A stretch of 64,000 nt of DNA from positions 62,001 through 126,000 of the forward strand of contig NZ_FOAP01000016.1 of assembly GCF_900109545.1 (NCBI RefSeq). Direction: 5' to 3'. Positions 47,263 to 55,512 of this stretch are shown one piece after another. The number at the start of each line of letters is the position of its first letter. Positions within the stretch are counted from its first letter, which is position 1. The stretch is from Stigmatella aurantiaca. Its GTDB lineage: Bacteria; Myxococcota; Myxococcia; Myxococcales; Myxococcaceae. Below the pieces are notes generated by a model. That model searched no databases and was not told the DNA's origin. It was given only the letters and a program-made list of their open reading frames with translations. A program made the position numbers and the translations under genes.

Positions 47263-48222
47263 CTACCCTGCCTTCTGCTGCGTCCCCGGAGGGGAGGCAG
47301 TGGGCGCGACCACCTTCAAGAAGACATCCTCGAGGTTCGCTTCGATTGTCTTGATCTGCAGTTCCCGTCCGCCAGCCTGCTCCACCATCGCGGCCACCGC
47401 GCGCGCATCCACGCGCCCCGTCTCGACGCGCACGTGCAGCCCCGCGCCGAACGTTTCGACGGCCAGCACCCCCGGCGCCGCGCGCATGCCGTCCAGCGCG
47501 CTGGAGCGGGGCAGCACCCCGCTCACGGCATACAGGGTGCCAGGGACGAACTGCTCCTTGAGCCCCTTGGGCGTGTCGAGCGCCACCAGCTTGCCGGCCA
47601 CCATGAGCCCCACGCGCGCGCAGTACTCCGCCTCGTCCATGTAGTGGGTGGTGACGAAGACCGTGGTGCCCTCGCGGGCCAGCGAGCGGATGAGCCGCCA
47701 GAAGTCCCGCCGGGAGGCGGGGTCCACGCCCGCCGTGGGCTCGTCCAGGAAGACGATCTTCGGCCGGTGCAAGAGCGAGGAGCCCAGCGCGAGCCGCTGC
47801 CGGAAGCCGCCGGAGAGCGTCCCGGTGAGGTCGCGGCGCCGGTCCTTCAGGTGGATGAGCTCGAGGATCTCGTCGATGCGGTGGGCCAGCGCCTTGCCGG
47901 ACATCCCATAGGCCCCGCCAAAGAAGGCCAGGTTGTGCTCCACCGTCAGGTCCATGTAGAGCGAGAACTTCTGGGACATGTACCCGATGGAGGACTTCAC
48001 CAGGTCGGGCGAGTGGATGGAGTGGCCGGCCACGATGGCGTCCCCGGAGGTGGGCAGCAGCAGCCCACAGAGCATCCGGATGGAGGTGGACTTGCCGGCG
48101 CCGTTGGCGCCCAGGTAGCCGAAAATCTCCCCCTTCTCGACGTGGAAGTTCACGTCGTTGACGGCCAGGAAGTTGCCGAACCGGCGCGTGAGGTGGGTCA
48201 CCTCGATGACGTGCTCGCTCAT
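47263..48222 (-). CDS. ABC transporter ATP-binding protein (second of two)
   Basis: A 319-residue ATPase with Walker A GANGAGKST (about 39-47), Q-loop SIGYMSQKFSLY, signature GTLSGGFRQRLALG, Walker B IVFLDEPTAGVDP and the H-loop VTTHYMDEAEYC. The 90-residue C-terminal extension (ending LEDVFLKVVAPTA) is typical of ATPases in YbhF/YhiH-type export systems. The ATG at 48222 has GGAGGG 4 bases upstream and overlaps the stop of the first ATPase gene (ATGA). Two ATPase genes plus two permeases would make a heterodimeric exporter. Confidence 0.93.
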   Translation of the reverse strand: MSEHVIEVTHLTRRFGNFLAVNDVNFHVEKGEIFGYLGANGAGKSTSIRMLCGLLLPTSGDAIVAGHSIHSPDLVKSSIGYMSQKFSLYMDLTVEHNLAFFGGAYGMSGKALAHRIDEILELIHLKDRRRDLTGTLSGGFRQRLALGSSLLHRPKIVFLDEPTAGVDPASRRDFWRLIRSLAREGTTVFVTTHYMDEAEYCARVGLMVAGKLVALDTPKGLKEQFVPGTLYAVSGVLPRSSALDGMRAAPGVLAVETFGAGLHVRVETGRVDARAVAAMVEQAGGRELQIKTIEANLEDVFLKVVAPTASPPGTQQKAG

Positions 48223-49160
48223 TTGCCCTCCTGCGAGAGCCGCACGAGGAACATGTCCTCGAAGTCCAGACCACACGGGCGGAGGCTGGCCCCCACGTGG
48301 GCCAGCTCCTGCCCCACGCGCGGCGCCGTCCCCTTCTCGAGCACCACCTTGAGCCGCGTGCCCGCCGGCGAGGAGGCCAGCACCTGGGGCAGCCGCTCCA
48401 GCACCTCGTGGAGCGCCTCGCGGGAGCCGCCATCCACCTCGTACGCCTCGTGGGGGAAGGCCTTCACCAGCTCATGGGGCGGCCCCTCGTCGAGCAGCAC
48501 CCCGCGGTTGATGAGCCCCACGCGGTGGCAGCGCTCCGCCTCGTCCATGTAGGGGGTGGAGACGAGCACCGCCATGCCCTCGCCCACGAACTCGTAGAGC
48601 AGCTCCCACAGCTCGCGGCGGCTGACCGGATCCACGCCGTTGGTGGGCTCGTCCAGCAGCAGCACCGAGGGCTCGTGCAGCAGCGCGCACGCCAGCGCCA
48701 GCTTCTTGTACATGCCGCCGGACAGCGCGTCCGCGCGGCGGTCCGTGAACCGGTCCAGGCGGGTAATCTTCAGGAGCCGCTGGCTGCGCTCCTCGAACAG
48801 CTTGCGCGGCAGGCAGAACAGCCGCCCGAAGAAGCGCAGGTTCTCCGCGATGCTCAGGTCCCCATAGAGGCTGTACTGCTGGGGCATCAGCCCCATGTAC
48901 TCGCGCACCGCCAGCCCGCCGCGCAGCGAGTCGTGGCCGAGCACCATCGCCCGGCCGCTGTCAGGCGTCACCAGCCCGGCGATCATCCGGATGGTGGTCG
49001 TCTTCCCCGCGCCATCCGGGCCAATCAGGCCGTACAGCTCGCCCCGGCGCACCTGCAGGCTGATGTTGCGCACCGCCTGCACCTGGCCAAAGCTGCGCGC
49101 CAGCGACTCGGCCTGGATGATGATGCCGTCCTGGACGGGTGCTGCCGCCGGGGCGTTCAC
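48219..49160 (-). CDS. ABC transporter ATP-binding protein (first of two)
   Basis: A 313-residue ATPase with Walker A GPDGAGKTT, Q-loop MGLMPQQYSLYG, signature ADALSGGMYKKLALA, Walker B VLLLDEPTNGVDP and H-loop VSTPYMDEAERC. Two deviations stand out: the H-loop His is replaced (S-T-P-Y instead of S-T-H-Y), and the signature has GGMYKK rather than GGxxQR; both could reduce ATP hydrolysis at one of the two sites, as seen in asymmetric ABC exporters. The GTG start at 49160 overlaps the HlyD stop (GTGA). It probably pairs with the second ATPase, which has the normal His. Confidence 0.92.
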   Translation of the reverse strand: MNAPAAAPVQDGIIIQAESLARSFGQVQAVRNISLQVRRGELYGLIGPDGAGKTTTIRMIAGLVTPDSGRAMVLGHDSLRGGLAVREYMGLMPQQYSLYGDLSIAENLRFFGRLFCLPRKLFEERSQRLLKITRLDRFTDRRADALSGGMYKKLALACALLHEPSVLLLDEPTNGVDPVSRRELWELLYEFVGEGMAVLVSTPYMDEAERCHRVGLINRGVLLDEGPPHELVKAFPHEAYEVDGGSREALHEVLERLPQVLASSPAGTRLKVVLEKGTAPRVGQELAHVGASLRPCGLDFEDMFLVRLSQEGK

Positions 49161-50197
49161 GGCGTGTTACCGGCCAGGGTGACGCGCACCGGCATGCCGG
49201 GCCGCAGGAGCTGCTCGGCGTTGGGCACCGCCACCTCCACCGCGTACACGAGCCGGTCCCGGTCCGTGCGCGTCTGGATGTTGCGCGGCGTGAACTCGGC
49301 CTGGGTGGACACGGTGCGGATGGCGCCCGCGAAGGTGCGCTGCGGGTAGGCGTCCGCCTCGATGGTCGCGCGCTCGGCGGGCCGGGCCGCGGCCAGCTCC
49401 GCGTTGGGCAGGTAGAAGGTGGCGCGCACCTCCTCCAGGTTGACGATGCGCGCCAGCGTGGCGCCGGGCAGCGGCAGCTCGCCCTCCTCGAAGAACACAT
49501 CGTCCACGAGGCCCGCGCTGGGCGAGCGCACCTCGCACTCGGCCACCATCAGCCGCGCGCGGATCAACGCGGCCTCGGCGGCGGTGACGGTGCGGACGGA
49601 GGCCTGGGCCTGCGCCTGGGCCGCGCGGCTCTGCTCCGCGGAGGCCTCGGCCTGCTGCTGGTTGAGGTTGCTGCTGGCCAGCGCCGCGGCGGCCTGGTGC
49701 TTGAGCCCCTCGGCCGTGCCCAGCGCCTGATCCGCGTTGGAGGCCGCCACGTCCTGGCCCAGCGAGTGGAGGCGCTCGGCCTGGCGGCGCGCCGTGTCCC
49801 GCTGCGCGGCGAGCGCCTCGGCCTGGGCCTTGGCGACCTGGATGGCGGCCTGCGCCGCGTTGCGGGCCCGGACCGAGGCCTGCGCCTGCGCGCTCGCCGC
49901 CTCCGACTGGGACCGGGAGACCTCCACCCGCGCCTCGGCCTCCGCCAGGGCCGCCTCGGGCTCGGCGCAGTCCAGGAGCATCAGCACATCGCCCTTCTTC
50001 ACCGCGGCGCCCTTCTTCACGCCCACCCGGACCACGCGCGCCGACAGCCGCGAGGCGACATTGTAGTCCGTGCCTTCGATGACCCCGGTGCCGCCGGAGG
50101 GCCCCCTCAACGCCGTCTCCTGCGCGTGAATCTTGAACCCCAGCAGCAACGCGAGGGCCACAACGACAACGATGGGAACAATGAGCTTGGGAGACAT
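49157..50197 (-). CDS. HlyD-family membrane fusion protein
   Basis: A 346-residue periplasmic adaptor. An N-terminal helix (about 5-24, LIVPIVVVVALALLLGF) anchors it; then comes a biotinyl-lipoyl half (RVVRVGVKKGAAVKKGDVLMLLD), a long Ala/Gln-rich coiled-coil hairpin (about 85-200, heptads such as ARVEVSRSQSEAASAQAQAS) and the returning lipoyl and beta-barrel parts (VRSPSAGLVDDVFFEEGE, LLRPGMPVRVTLAGNTP). It links the inner-membrane ABC exporter to TolC. The ATG at 50197 has AGGAG 5 bases upstream. It is the first gene of the operon and is divergent from the tolC-like gene, so one promoter region serves both halves of the pump. Confidence 0.92.
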   Translation of the reverse strand: MSPKLIVPIVVVVALALLLGFKIHAQETALRGPSGGTGVIEGTDYNVASRLSARVVRVGVKKGAAVKKGDVLMLLDCAEPEAALAEAEARVEVSRSQSEAASAQAQASVRARNAAQAAIQVAKAQAEALAAQRDTARRQAERLHSLGQDVAASNADQALGTAEGLKHQAAAALASSNLNQQQAEASAEQSRAAQAQAQASVRTVTAAEAALIRARLMVAECEVRSPSAGLVDDVFFEEGELPLPGATLARIVNLEEVRATFYLPNAELAAARPAERATIEADAYPQRTFAGAIRTVSTQAEFTPRNIQTRTDRDRLVYAVEVAVPNAEQLLRPGMPVRVTLAGNTP

Positions 50198-50511
50198 CTG
50201 AACTCCTGGAGCCCTGGGGAGGTGCTCGGGTGACTTCCTGTATTTCTGCAAACACCGCACCAGGGACGCTCCCTCTGGTTTCAACCCTTTGCAAGCCGGG
50301 CCCCGGGCCTCAACTGTCTGGAATCGTAGACACCTGACGCCGGATCCGTTGACAGTCCAGGCGCCCGGCCAGGCCGGGGCTCCCTGCGCCTGGCCCCCTT
50401 GCCCAGGGCGCGGGCCGGGCTGGGCCCCCCCATGGCCTTCTTCTTGCTTCAGAAGGCTCCACCCGCCCCACCACCTACTTCGCGTCGGGGAGATCCTCCT
50501 CGGAGATGAAG
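50198..50511. promoter_or_regulatory. Intergenic region between divergent HlyD and TolC genes
   Basis: About 310 bases with no gene. It must hold the divergent promoters of the ABC efflux operon and the tolC-kinase-regulator operon. The only structure I see is an imperfect inverted repeat at 50259-50279 (ACCAGGGA, 3 bases, TCCCTCTGGT) about 60 bp upstream of the HlyD start, which could be an operator. No convincing sigma-70 or sigma-54 promoter could be picked by eye. Confidence 0.4.
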
Positions 50512-51942
50512 ATGAGATTTGTCTCGAAGCTCGCTGTCTCCCTGGCCTTGGCCTGCCAACTGAGCCCCCAGGCCGTCCTGGCGCAGGCCCCCGCCCCGGC
50601 CCAGGCTCCCTCCCAAGCCCCGCTGGCGCCCACCGCCTCGAGCGCGGCCCCCTCGGTCCAGGTCATCTCCCTGGAGGAAGCCCTGCGCCTGGTCGACGCG
50701 CAGAATCAGGATTTCGCCCAGGTGCGCGCCCGCGTGCAGGAGGCGCAGGGCCTCTCCCGCCAGGCGCTGGCGGCGCTCCTGCCCGTGCTGGTGGCCACCG
50801 GCTCCTACACGCGGAACAACGAGGAGGCGGCCATCGAGTTCTCGCGCTTCCTGGACACCCTGGAGGCGGGGCTGAGCGAGATTGCCCAGCGCCCCATCTC
50901 CCTGGACCGCGGCGGGGCGCCCGCCGACCGCATCATCCAGCCGCTGGATGCGCTCACCGCCACGGGCACCCTGCGCGTGCCGCTGTTCGCCGCGAACGCG
51001 TACTGGGACTTCCTGGCCGCCAAGGAGGGCGTGAACGCGGCCCAGGCCTCCACCCAGGTCGCCCGGCAGCGCGCCCGCTCGGCGCTGCTGCGCGCGCTGT
51101 GGCTCGGCTCGACGGCGGAGGCCTTCGTGGAGGTGGCCCAGCGCGGGGTGACGACCTCCGAGCAGTACGTGAAGACGGCCGAGCGCGCCGTCACCGCGGG
51201 CACCACGGTGCAGCTGGCGGTGCTCCGCGCCCAGACGGAGCTGACGCGGCGCCAGAAGGAGCTGAGCGACGCGCGCAACAGGCTGGAGGCGGTGCGGCTG
51301 TCCATCGGCGTGCTGCTCGGCCAGCAACAGCCCGTGCAGGTGCAGCTGCCCGCGCTGGAAATCCCCGAGGCCATGGCGGAGGAGAGCCTCGTCGCGGAAG
51401 CGCTGAAGGAGCGCGCGGAGGTGGGGGCGCAGCACGCCGTGAAGCGCGCGGCGGACCACGGCATCACCTCCGCGTGGTGGCGCCTGGCCCCCACGCTCGC
51501 CGCCACGGGCTCCGTGTTCGCCTCGGACACGCCGTTCCTCACGGGGGACAAGACGGGGTGGCGCGCCACCCTGGAGCTGACCTGGACGCTGTATGACGGC
51601 GGCCTGCGCTACGGCAAGCTTCAGCAGGCGCGCGGCACCCTCGCGCGGGTCCAGGCCGAGCAGAAGGGCCTGGAGCTGCAGATCTCCCAGGAGGTCCGCA
51701 ACGCCCTGCGGGAGTTCCGGCTGGGCCAGGAGCAGCTCGCGCTCTCGGAGCGGCAGCGCGCCCTGGCGCAGGAGGCGGCGCGCACGGCGCAGAACAGCTT
51801 CGAGCAGGGCGTGGCCGGCTACACCGAGGTGCTCGACACGCTCGACCGTCTGTATATGGCAGAGGCAGGCGAGCAAGAGGCCCGCGCCCGCCTGGCCATC
51901 GCCATCATCACCCTGAAAACCGCCCGGGGTCAGGTTTGGTAG
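50512..51942 (+). CDS. TolC-family outer-membrane efflux protein
   Basis: A roughly 476-residue outer-membrane factor. After a signal peptide (cleavage near AVLAQA) come a Pro/Ala-rich stretch and two tandem OEP repeats: SLEEALRLVDAQNQDF opens the first and ATLELTWTLYDGGLRYGKL opens the second, each with the long helices that form the periplasmic tunnel (KELSDARNRLEAVRLSIGVL; QEVRNALREFRLGQEQLALS). The start is ATG 50512 with GGAG 6 bases upstream; ATG 50506 is also possible. It completes the tripartite pump with the divergently encoded HlyD and ABC proteins. The kinase gene follows after 45 bp. Confidence 0.92.
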   Translation: MRFVSKLAVSLALACQLSPQAVLAQAPAPAQAPSQAPLAPTASSAAPSVQVISLEEALRLVDAQNQDFAQVRARVQEAQGLSRQALAALLPVLVATGSYTRNNEEAAIEFSRFLDTLEAGLSEIAQRPISLDRGGAPADRIIQPLDALTATGTLRVPLFAANAYWDFLAAKEGVNAAQASTQVARQRARSALLRALWLGSTAEAFVEVAQRGVTTSEQYVKTAERAVTAGTTVQLAVLRAQTELTRRQKELSDARNRLEAVRLSIGVLLGQQQPVQVQLPALEIPEAMAEESLVAEALKERAEVGAQHAVKRAADHGITSAWWRLAPTLAATGSVFASDTPFLTGDKTGWRATLELTWTLYDGGLRYGKLQQARGTLARVQAEQKGLELQISQEVRNALREFRLGQEQLALSERQRALAQEAARTAQNSFEQGVAGYTEVLDTLDRLYMAEAGEQEARARLAIAIITLKTARGQVW

Positions 51943-51987
51943 GCTTCATGCCTGCCGATGCCATCGAGCCGCCTTGAAGGACACGCC

Positions 51988-53355
51988 GTGCCCACGAGCC
52001 CTTCCAGCGCCAATCTCCAGCAGGTCCGGCAGGAGGCCATGCGCCGGCTCTTCGGCAGCTTCGTGGGCACGCGGCTCGCGTTCACCCCGCTGCTGCTGCT
52101 GCTGCCGCTGTGGGTCGTGCTGACGGAGGAGACGCTGTGGCGGCGGCTCGTCATGGCCGGGGTGTGCATCTGCCTGGTGGGCCTGTCGTGGTTGGAGTTG
52201 CAGCGGTTCCAGCGCCACGGGCTGAGGCCCCGGTCCTTCCCGCTCAACCTGGGCATCTCCGTCTCGCTCCAGCTCGTGGTCGTCGTGGTGACGGGCGGCA
52301 TCGAGAGTCCGATGCTGCCCGCGCTGCTGCCCCTGGCGGTGCTGGTCTCCGTCATCCTCCGGCCGGGCTGGCCCCACTACCTGGCGCTCATCAGCCAGAT
52401 CGTCGTGCTCTGGGGCATGCTGTTCGTCCAGGCCACGGGCCGGGTGCCTGAGCTGCTGCCCCAGCTGTTCCAGGAGACGCCCGGCCTGCGGCACAACCCC
52501 GTCCACCTGCTGGTCGGCGTGGGCGTGATGACCGTGCTGCTGCTGGTGTCCTTCCAGATTGGCGCCCGCCTGCGGGGCATCTACGACGCCATGCTCCACC
52601 AGGCGCTCGCCGCGCGGGATGACACGCTGTGGACCTACACGGAGAACCTCCAGCGCCTCACCACCATGACGGGGGAGATTGCCCACGAGCTCAAGAACCC
52701 GCTGGGCAGCATCAAGGGGCTGGCGGCGCTGGTGGCCCGGGACATGGAGGGCAAGAGCGCCGAGCGCATGAAGGTGCTGCGCCAGGAAATCAACCGGATG
52801 CAGGACATCCTCAACGAGTTCCTCAACTTCTCCCGGCCGCTGGGCCCGCTCTCGCAGGAGCAGGTGAGCCTCCGGGAGCTGTGCGAGAACGTGCTGCTCT
52901 TGCACGAGGGCATGGCCTCCGAGCGGCGGCTCACCCTGCGGCTGCACCCGGGGGCGGAAATCGCCGCGTGCTGTGATGCCGGCAAGGTGAAGCAGGTGCT
53001 CATCAACCTGCTCCAGAACGCGCTCGAGGCCAGCCCCCCGGACCAGGAGGTCTGCGTGGAGATCGCCCCCCTGGGCCCGGCGCAGGCGCGCATCTCCGTG
53101 CTGGACCGGGGCCCGGGCCTCACGGGTGACTCCGTGGAGCGGCTGTTCCAGGCCGGGGTGACCAGCAAGCCGCAGGGCTCCGGCCTGGGGCTGCCCATCG
53201 CGCGCTCGCTGGCGCGGCAGCACGGCGGCGAGCTGTCGCTGCACCCGCGGGAGGGCGGCGGGTGTCATGCCATGATGGTGCTCCCCTTGATGCAGCCCCC
53301 CCCGGCGCCGCCCTTGAACGGCAGCGCCCCCTCTCAGGAGGCGCCCCTCGCGTGA
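51988..53355 (+). CDS. Membrane sensor histidine kinase
   Basis: A 455-residue kinase. The N-terminal third has about five hydrophobic helices (residues about 25-195, for example LAFTPLLLLLPLWVVL and LNLGISVSLQLVVVVVTGG) with little periplasmic sequence, suggesting detection of a signal within the membrane. HisKA has GEIAHELKNPLGSIK with His233; HATPase has NLLQNALEASPP, DRGPGLTGD and GSGLGLPIARSL. The GTG start at 51988 is preferred over the upstream ATG (51958) because of a GAAGGA site 6 bases before it. The stop overlaps the regulator start (GTGA), so kinase and regulator form a coupled pair, probably cotranscribed with the TolC gene. Confidence 0.92.
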   Translation: MPTSPSSANLQQVRQEAMRRLFGSFVGTRLAFTPLLLLLPLWVVLTEETLWRRLVMAGVCICLVGLSWLELQRFQRHGLRPRSFPLNLGISVSLQLVVVVVTGGIESPMLPALLPLAVLVSVILRPGWPHYLALISQIVVLWGMLFVQATGRVPELLPQLFQETPGLRHNPVHLLVGVGVMTVLLLVSFQIGARLRGIYDAMLHQALAARDDTLWTYTENLQRLTTMTGEIAHELKNPLGSIKGLAALVARDMEGKSAERMKVLRQEINRMQDILNEFLNFSRPLGPLSQEQVSLRELCENVLLLHEGMASERRLTLRLHPGAEIAACCDAGKVKQVLINLLQNALEASPPDQEVCVEIAPLGPAQARISVLDRGPGLTGDSVERLFQAGVTSKPQGSGLGLPIARSLARQHGGELSLHPREGGGCHAMMVLPLMQPPPAPPLNGSAPSQEAPLA

Positions 53356-54737
53356 AGATCCGGGCCCTGGTCGCCGATGACGACAATGCGATGCGCTACA
53401 CGCTCCGGGGCATCCTCGAGGACATCGGCATGGAGGTCGACGAGGCGCCCCATGGGGTGGCGGCGCTCGAGCGGCTGCGCCGCGACAGCTACCACCTGCT
53501 CATCAGCGACCTGCGCATGCCTCACATGGACGGGCTGGAGCTGCTGCGCAATGTCCCGGGCCCGCTGCCCAAGTTCATCCTCATCACCGCCCACGGCTCC
53601 GAGCGCCATGCCGTGGAGGCCATGAAGGCGGGCGCCTACGACTACTTCCACAAGCCCTTCGAGGTGGACGAGCTGGTGGCCGTCATCCAGCGCGCCGTCG
53701 GCTCGGTGCGCCTGGAGCTGGAGAACGAGCGGCTCGCGGGGGAGCTGAACCTCTCGCGCTCCCTGCTCTTCGAGAGCAAGGCCATGAGCCGCCTGGCCCT
53801 GCTCATCCAGCGCGTGGCGCCCCGGGACGTCACCGTGCTCATCCACGGCGAGAGCGGCACGGGCAAGGAGCGCATCGCCGAGGCCCTGGTGCGCGCCTCG
53901 TCCCGCGCAGGCAAGCCCTTCGTGCGCTTCAACTGCGCGGCGCTGACGCCCGAGCTCGCCGAGAGCGAGCTGTTCGGCCACGCCAAGGGCGCCTTCACCG
54001 GCGCGCACCGCTCGCGCGCGGGCCTGTTCCGCGAGGCGGACGGGGGCACGCTGCTGCTCGACGAGATTGGCGAGATGGACCCCTCCACCCAGGCCAAGCT
54101 GCTGCGGGTGCTCCAGGAGGGCGAGCTGCGCCCGGTGGGCGAGGACCGCTCCGTGCCGGTGAACGTGCGCATCCTGGGCGCCACGCACCGGGATCTCTCC
54201 CAGCTCGTCACCCAGGGCCGCTTCCGGGAGGACCTCTACTACCGGCTGAAGGTCGTCCAACTCGAGGTGCCGCCGCTGCGGGAGCGGCCCGAGGACATCC
54301 CCCTGCTCGCCCGGCATTTCCTCCAGCGCACCAGCCAGCGCCTGGGGCTGCCCAGCCCGGAGCCCTCCGCGGCCCTGCTGGCGCGGCTACAGGCCTACCC
54401 CTGGCCCGGCAACGTGCGGCAACTGGAGAACGCGCTGGAGAGCCTGCTCGTCCTGTCGCCGCCGGACCGGCTCGACCTGGACATGCTGCCCATCGGCGGG
54501 GCGCCGGGCGTGGAGCCCAGCGCGACGCCCAAGAGCCTCAAGCTGATGACGGAGGCCTTCGAGCGCGCTCAGATTGAGCAGGCCCTGCGGGGTGCGGGGG
54601 GCAACCGGACCCAGGCGGCACGCAACCTGAGCATCAGCCGCGCCTCCCTGCACGAGAAGCTGCGCAAGTACGGCCTCGTCTCGCGGGAAGAGCTCGAGCC
54701 CGACGAGGCGCTGGAGGGCGAAGGCTCCTCCAGCTAG
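53352..54737 (+). CDS. NtrC-family sigma-54-dependent response regulator
   Basis: A 461-residue enhancer-binding protein. Receiver domain 1-120 with acid pair D9-D10 (and D11), phospho-acceptor Asp53 in LLISDLRMP, and Lys in HKPFEVD. The AAA+ domain (about 135-370) has Walker A GESGTGKE, the sigma-54 contact loop ELFGHAKGAFTGAH, and Walker B GGTLLLDEIGEMD. The C-terminal Fis-type helix-turn-helix is NRTQAARNLSISRASLHEKLRK. It activates sigma-54 promoters after phosphorylation by the adjacent kinase. Its overlap with the kinase gene by GTGA fixes the start. The likely target is the neighbouring efflux system, but no sigma-54 site could be confirmed by eye. Confidence 0.94.
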   Translation: MKIRALVADDDNAMRYTLRGILEDIGMEVDEAPHGVAALERLRRDSYHLLISDLRMPHMDGLELLRNVPGPLPKFILITAHGSERHAVEAMKAGAYDYFHKPFEVDELVAVIQRAVGSVRLELENERLAGELNLSRSLLFESKAMSRLALLIQRVAPRDVTVLIHGESGTGKERIAEALVRASSRAGKPFVRFNCAALTPELAESELFGHAKGAFTGAHRSRAGLFREADGGTLLLDEIGEMDPSTQAKLLRVLQEGELRPVGEDRSVPVNVRILGATHRDLSQLVTQGRFREDLYYRLKVVQLEVPPLRERPEDIPLLARHFLQRTSQRLGLPSPEPSAALLARLQAYPWPGNVRQLENALESLLVLSPPDRLDLDMLPIGGAPGVEPSATPKSLKLMTEAFERAQIEQALRGAGGNRTQAARNLSISRASLHEKLRKYGLVSREELEPDEALEGEGSSS

Positions 54738-54758
54738 GACACCGCGCCGCGCGCCGGC

Positions 54759-55343
54759 TCAGGCCGGCTTCACGGCGACGTCCACCGCGGGCTTCTGCAG
54801 CCGCTGGGACAGCTGCTTGAGGAAGCTGTAGGACTCGAAGGCGAAGAACCCGACGGCCGCCGCGGTGGACATATAGGCGCCGAACACCATCGAGGCCGGC
54901 AAGTCCAACGTGTACCAGGTGAGCGACGTGGGCTCGGACAGCAACCCGTGCGAGTCCCAGAGCATGCACGCCAGCGCCGCGCCCGTGATGAGCGACAGGA
55001 AGACGTGCAGGATGTACTCCCCGGTGGGCAAGCCACCCAGGCTCTTGCGCGAGGAGGGCTCCAACACGGTGTCCAGCATCGTGTTGACGAACTCCACGGC
55101 AATGATGGCCGGGTAGATCCACCACCAGGCGCCGGCGGCCCTCACGTGCACAATCAAAGTGAAGAAAACCGCGAATAGCAGGGCGCGCGTGAAGTGCGTC
55201 ACGTTCTCCCAGATGGCCGACGGCTGTCGGTACAACCGGTGTGTGTAGATGTGGTAGTACAACACATCAAACCCACCAAAGGCACCAGCGATCATGAACA
55301 AGTAAAAGGCGGCTTTCACGTTTTGAAAGTTAACATTTTTCAC
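54759..55343 (-). CDS. Integral membrane protein of unknown function
   Basis: A 194-residue protein with about five transmembrane helices: residues about 10-30 (FYLFMIAGAFGGFDVLYYH), 48-68 (ALLFAVFFTLIVHVRA), 72-95 (WIYPAIIAVEFVNTMLD), 110-128 (HVFLSLITGAALACMLW) and 145-170 (MVFGAYMSTAAAVGFFAFE). The H-T-H-R motif after helix 1 (YYHIYTHRLY) and the short, Ala/Lys-rich cytoplasmic tail are the only other marks. No family recognised. GTG start at 55343. The coding sequence and especially its 5' end are less GC-rich than neighbours. It is convergent with the NtrC-type regulator gene (stops 21 bp apart). Confidence 0.75.
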   Translation of the reverse strand: MKNVNFQNVKAAFYLFMIAGAFGGFDVLYYHIYTHRLYRQPSAIWENVTHFTRALLFAVFFTLIVHVRAAGAWWWIYPAIIAVEFVNTMLDTVLEPSSRKSLGGLPTGEYILHVFLSLITGAALACMLWDSHGLLSEPTSLTWYTLDLPASMVFGAYMSTAAAVGFFAFESYSFLKQLSQRLQKPAVDVAVKPA

Positions 55344-55444
55344 CCTGCCGTCAAGTTACGCTGAATTTTCAATGGTCACGCGCCTTTCCAGCATGCTGAT
55401 GTAGGGGCCAGTGCTCCCGGGCGCGGTGCAAGCACCCCCGGGTA

Positions 55445-55479
55445 CAAGCTTCTTTTTTCCGTCCAAACAGAAAAGCTTG
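55445..55479 (+). promoter_or_regulatory. Inverted repeat in the DAHP synthase leader
   Basis: CAAGCTT (55445-55451) and AAGCTTG (55473-55479) face each other across a T- and A-rich loop, 33 bp before the DAHP synthase start, in an unusually AT-rich leader. It could be an operator or RNA hairpin. No short leader peptide rich in Phe, Tyr or Trp is visible, so classic attenuation is not supported. Confidence 0.4.
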
Positions 55480-55512
55480 AATCCCACTGAACGTTGTGTT
55501 TATTTAAGAAGC

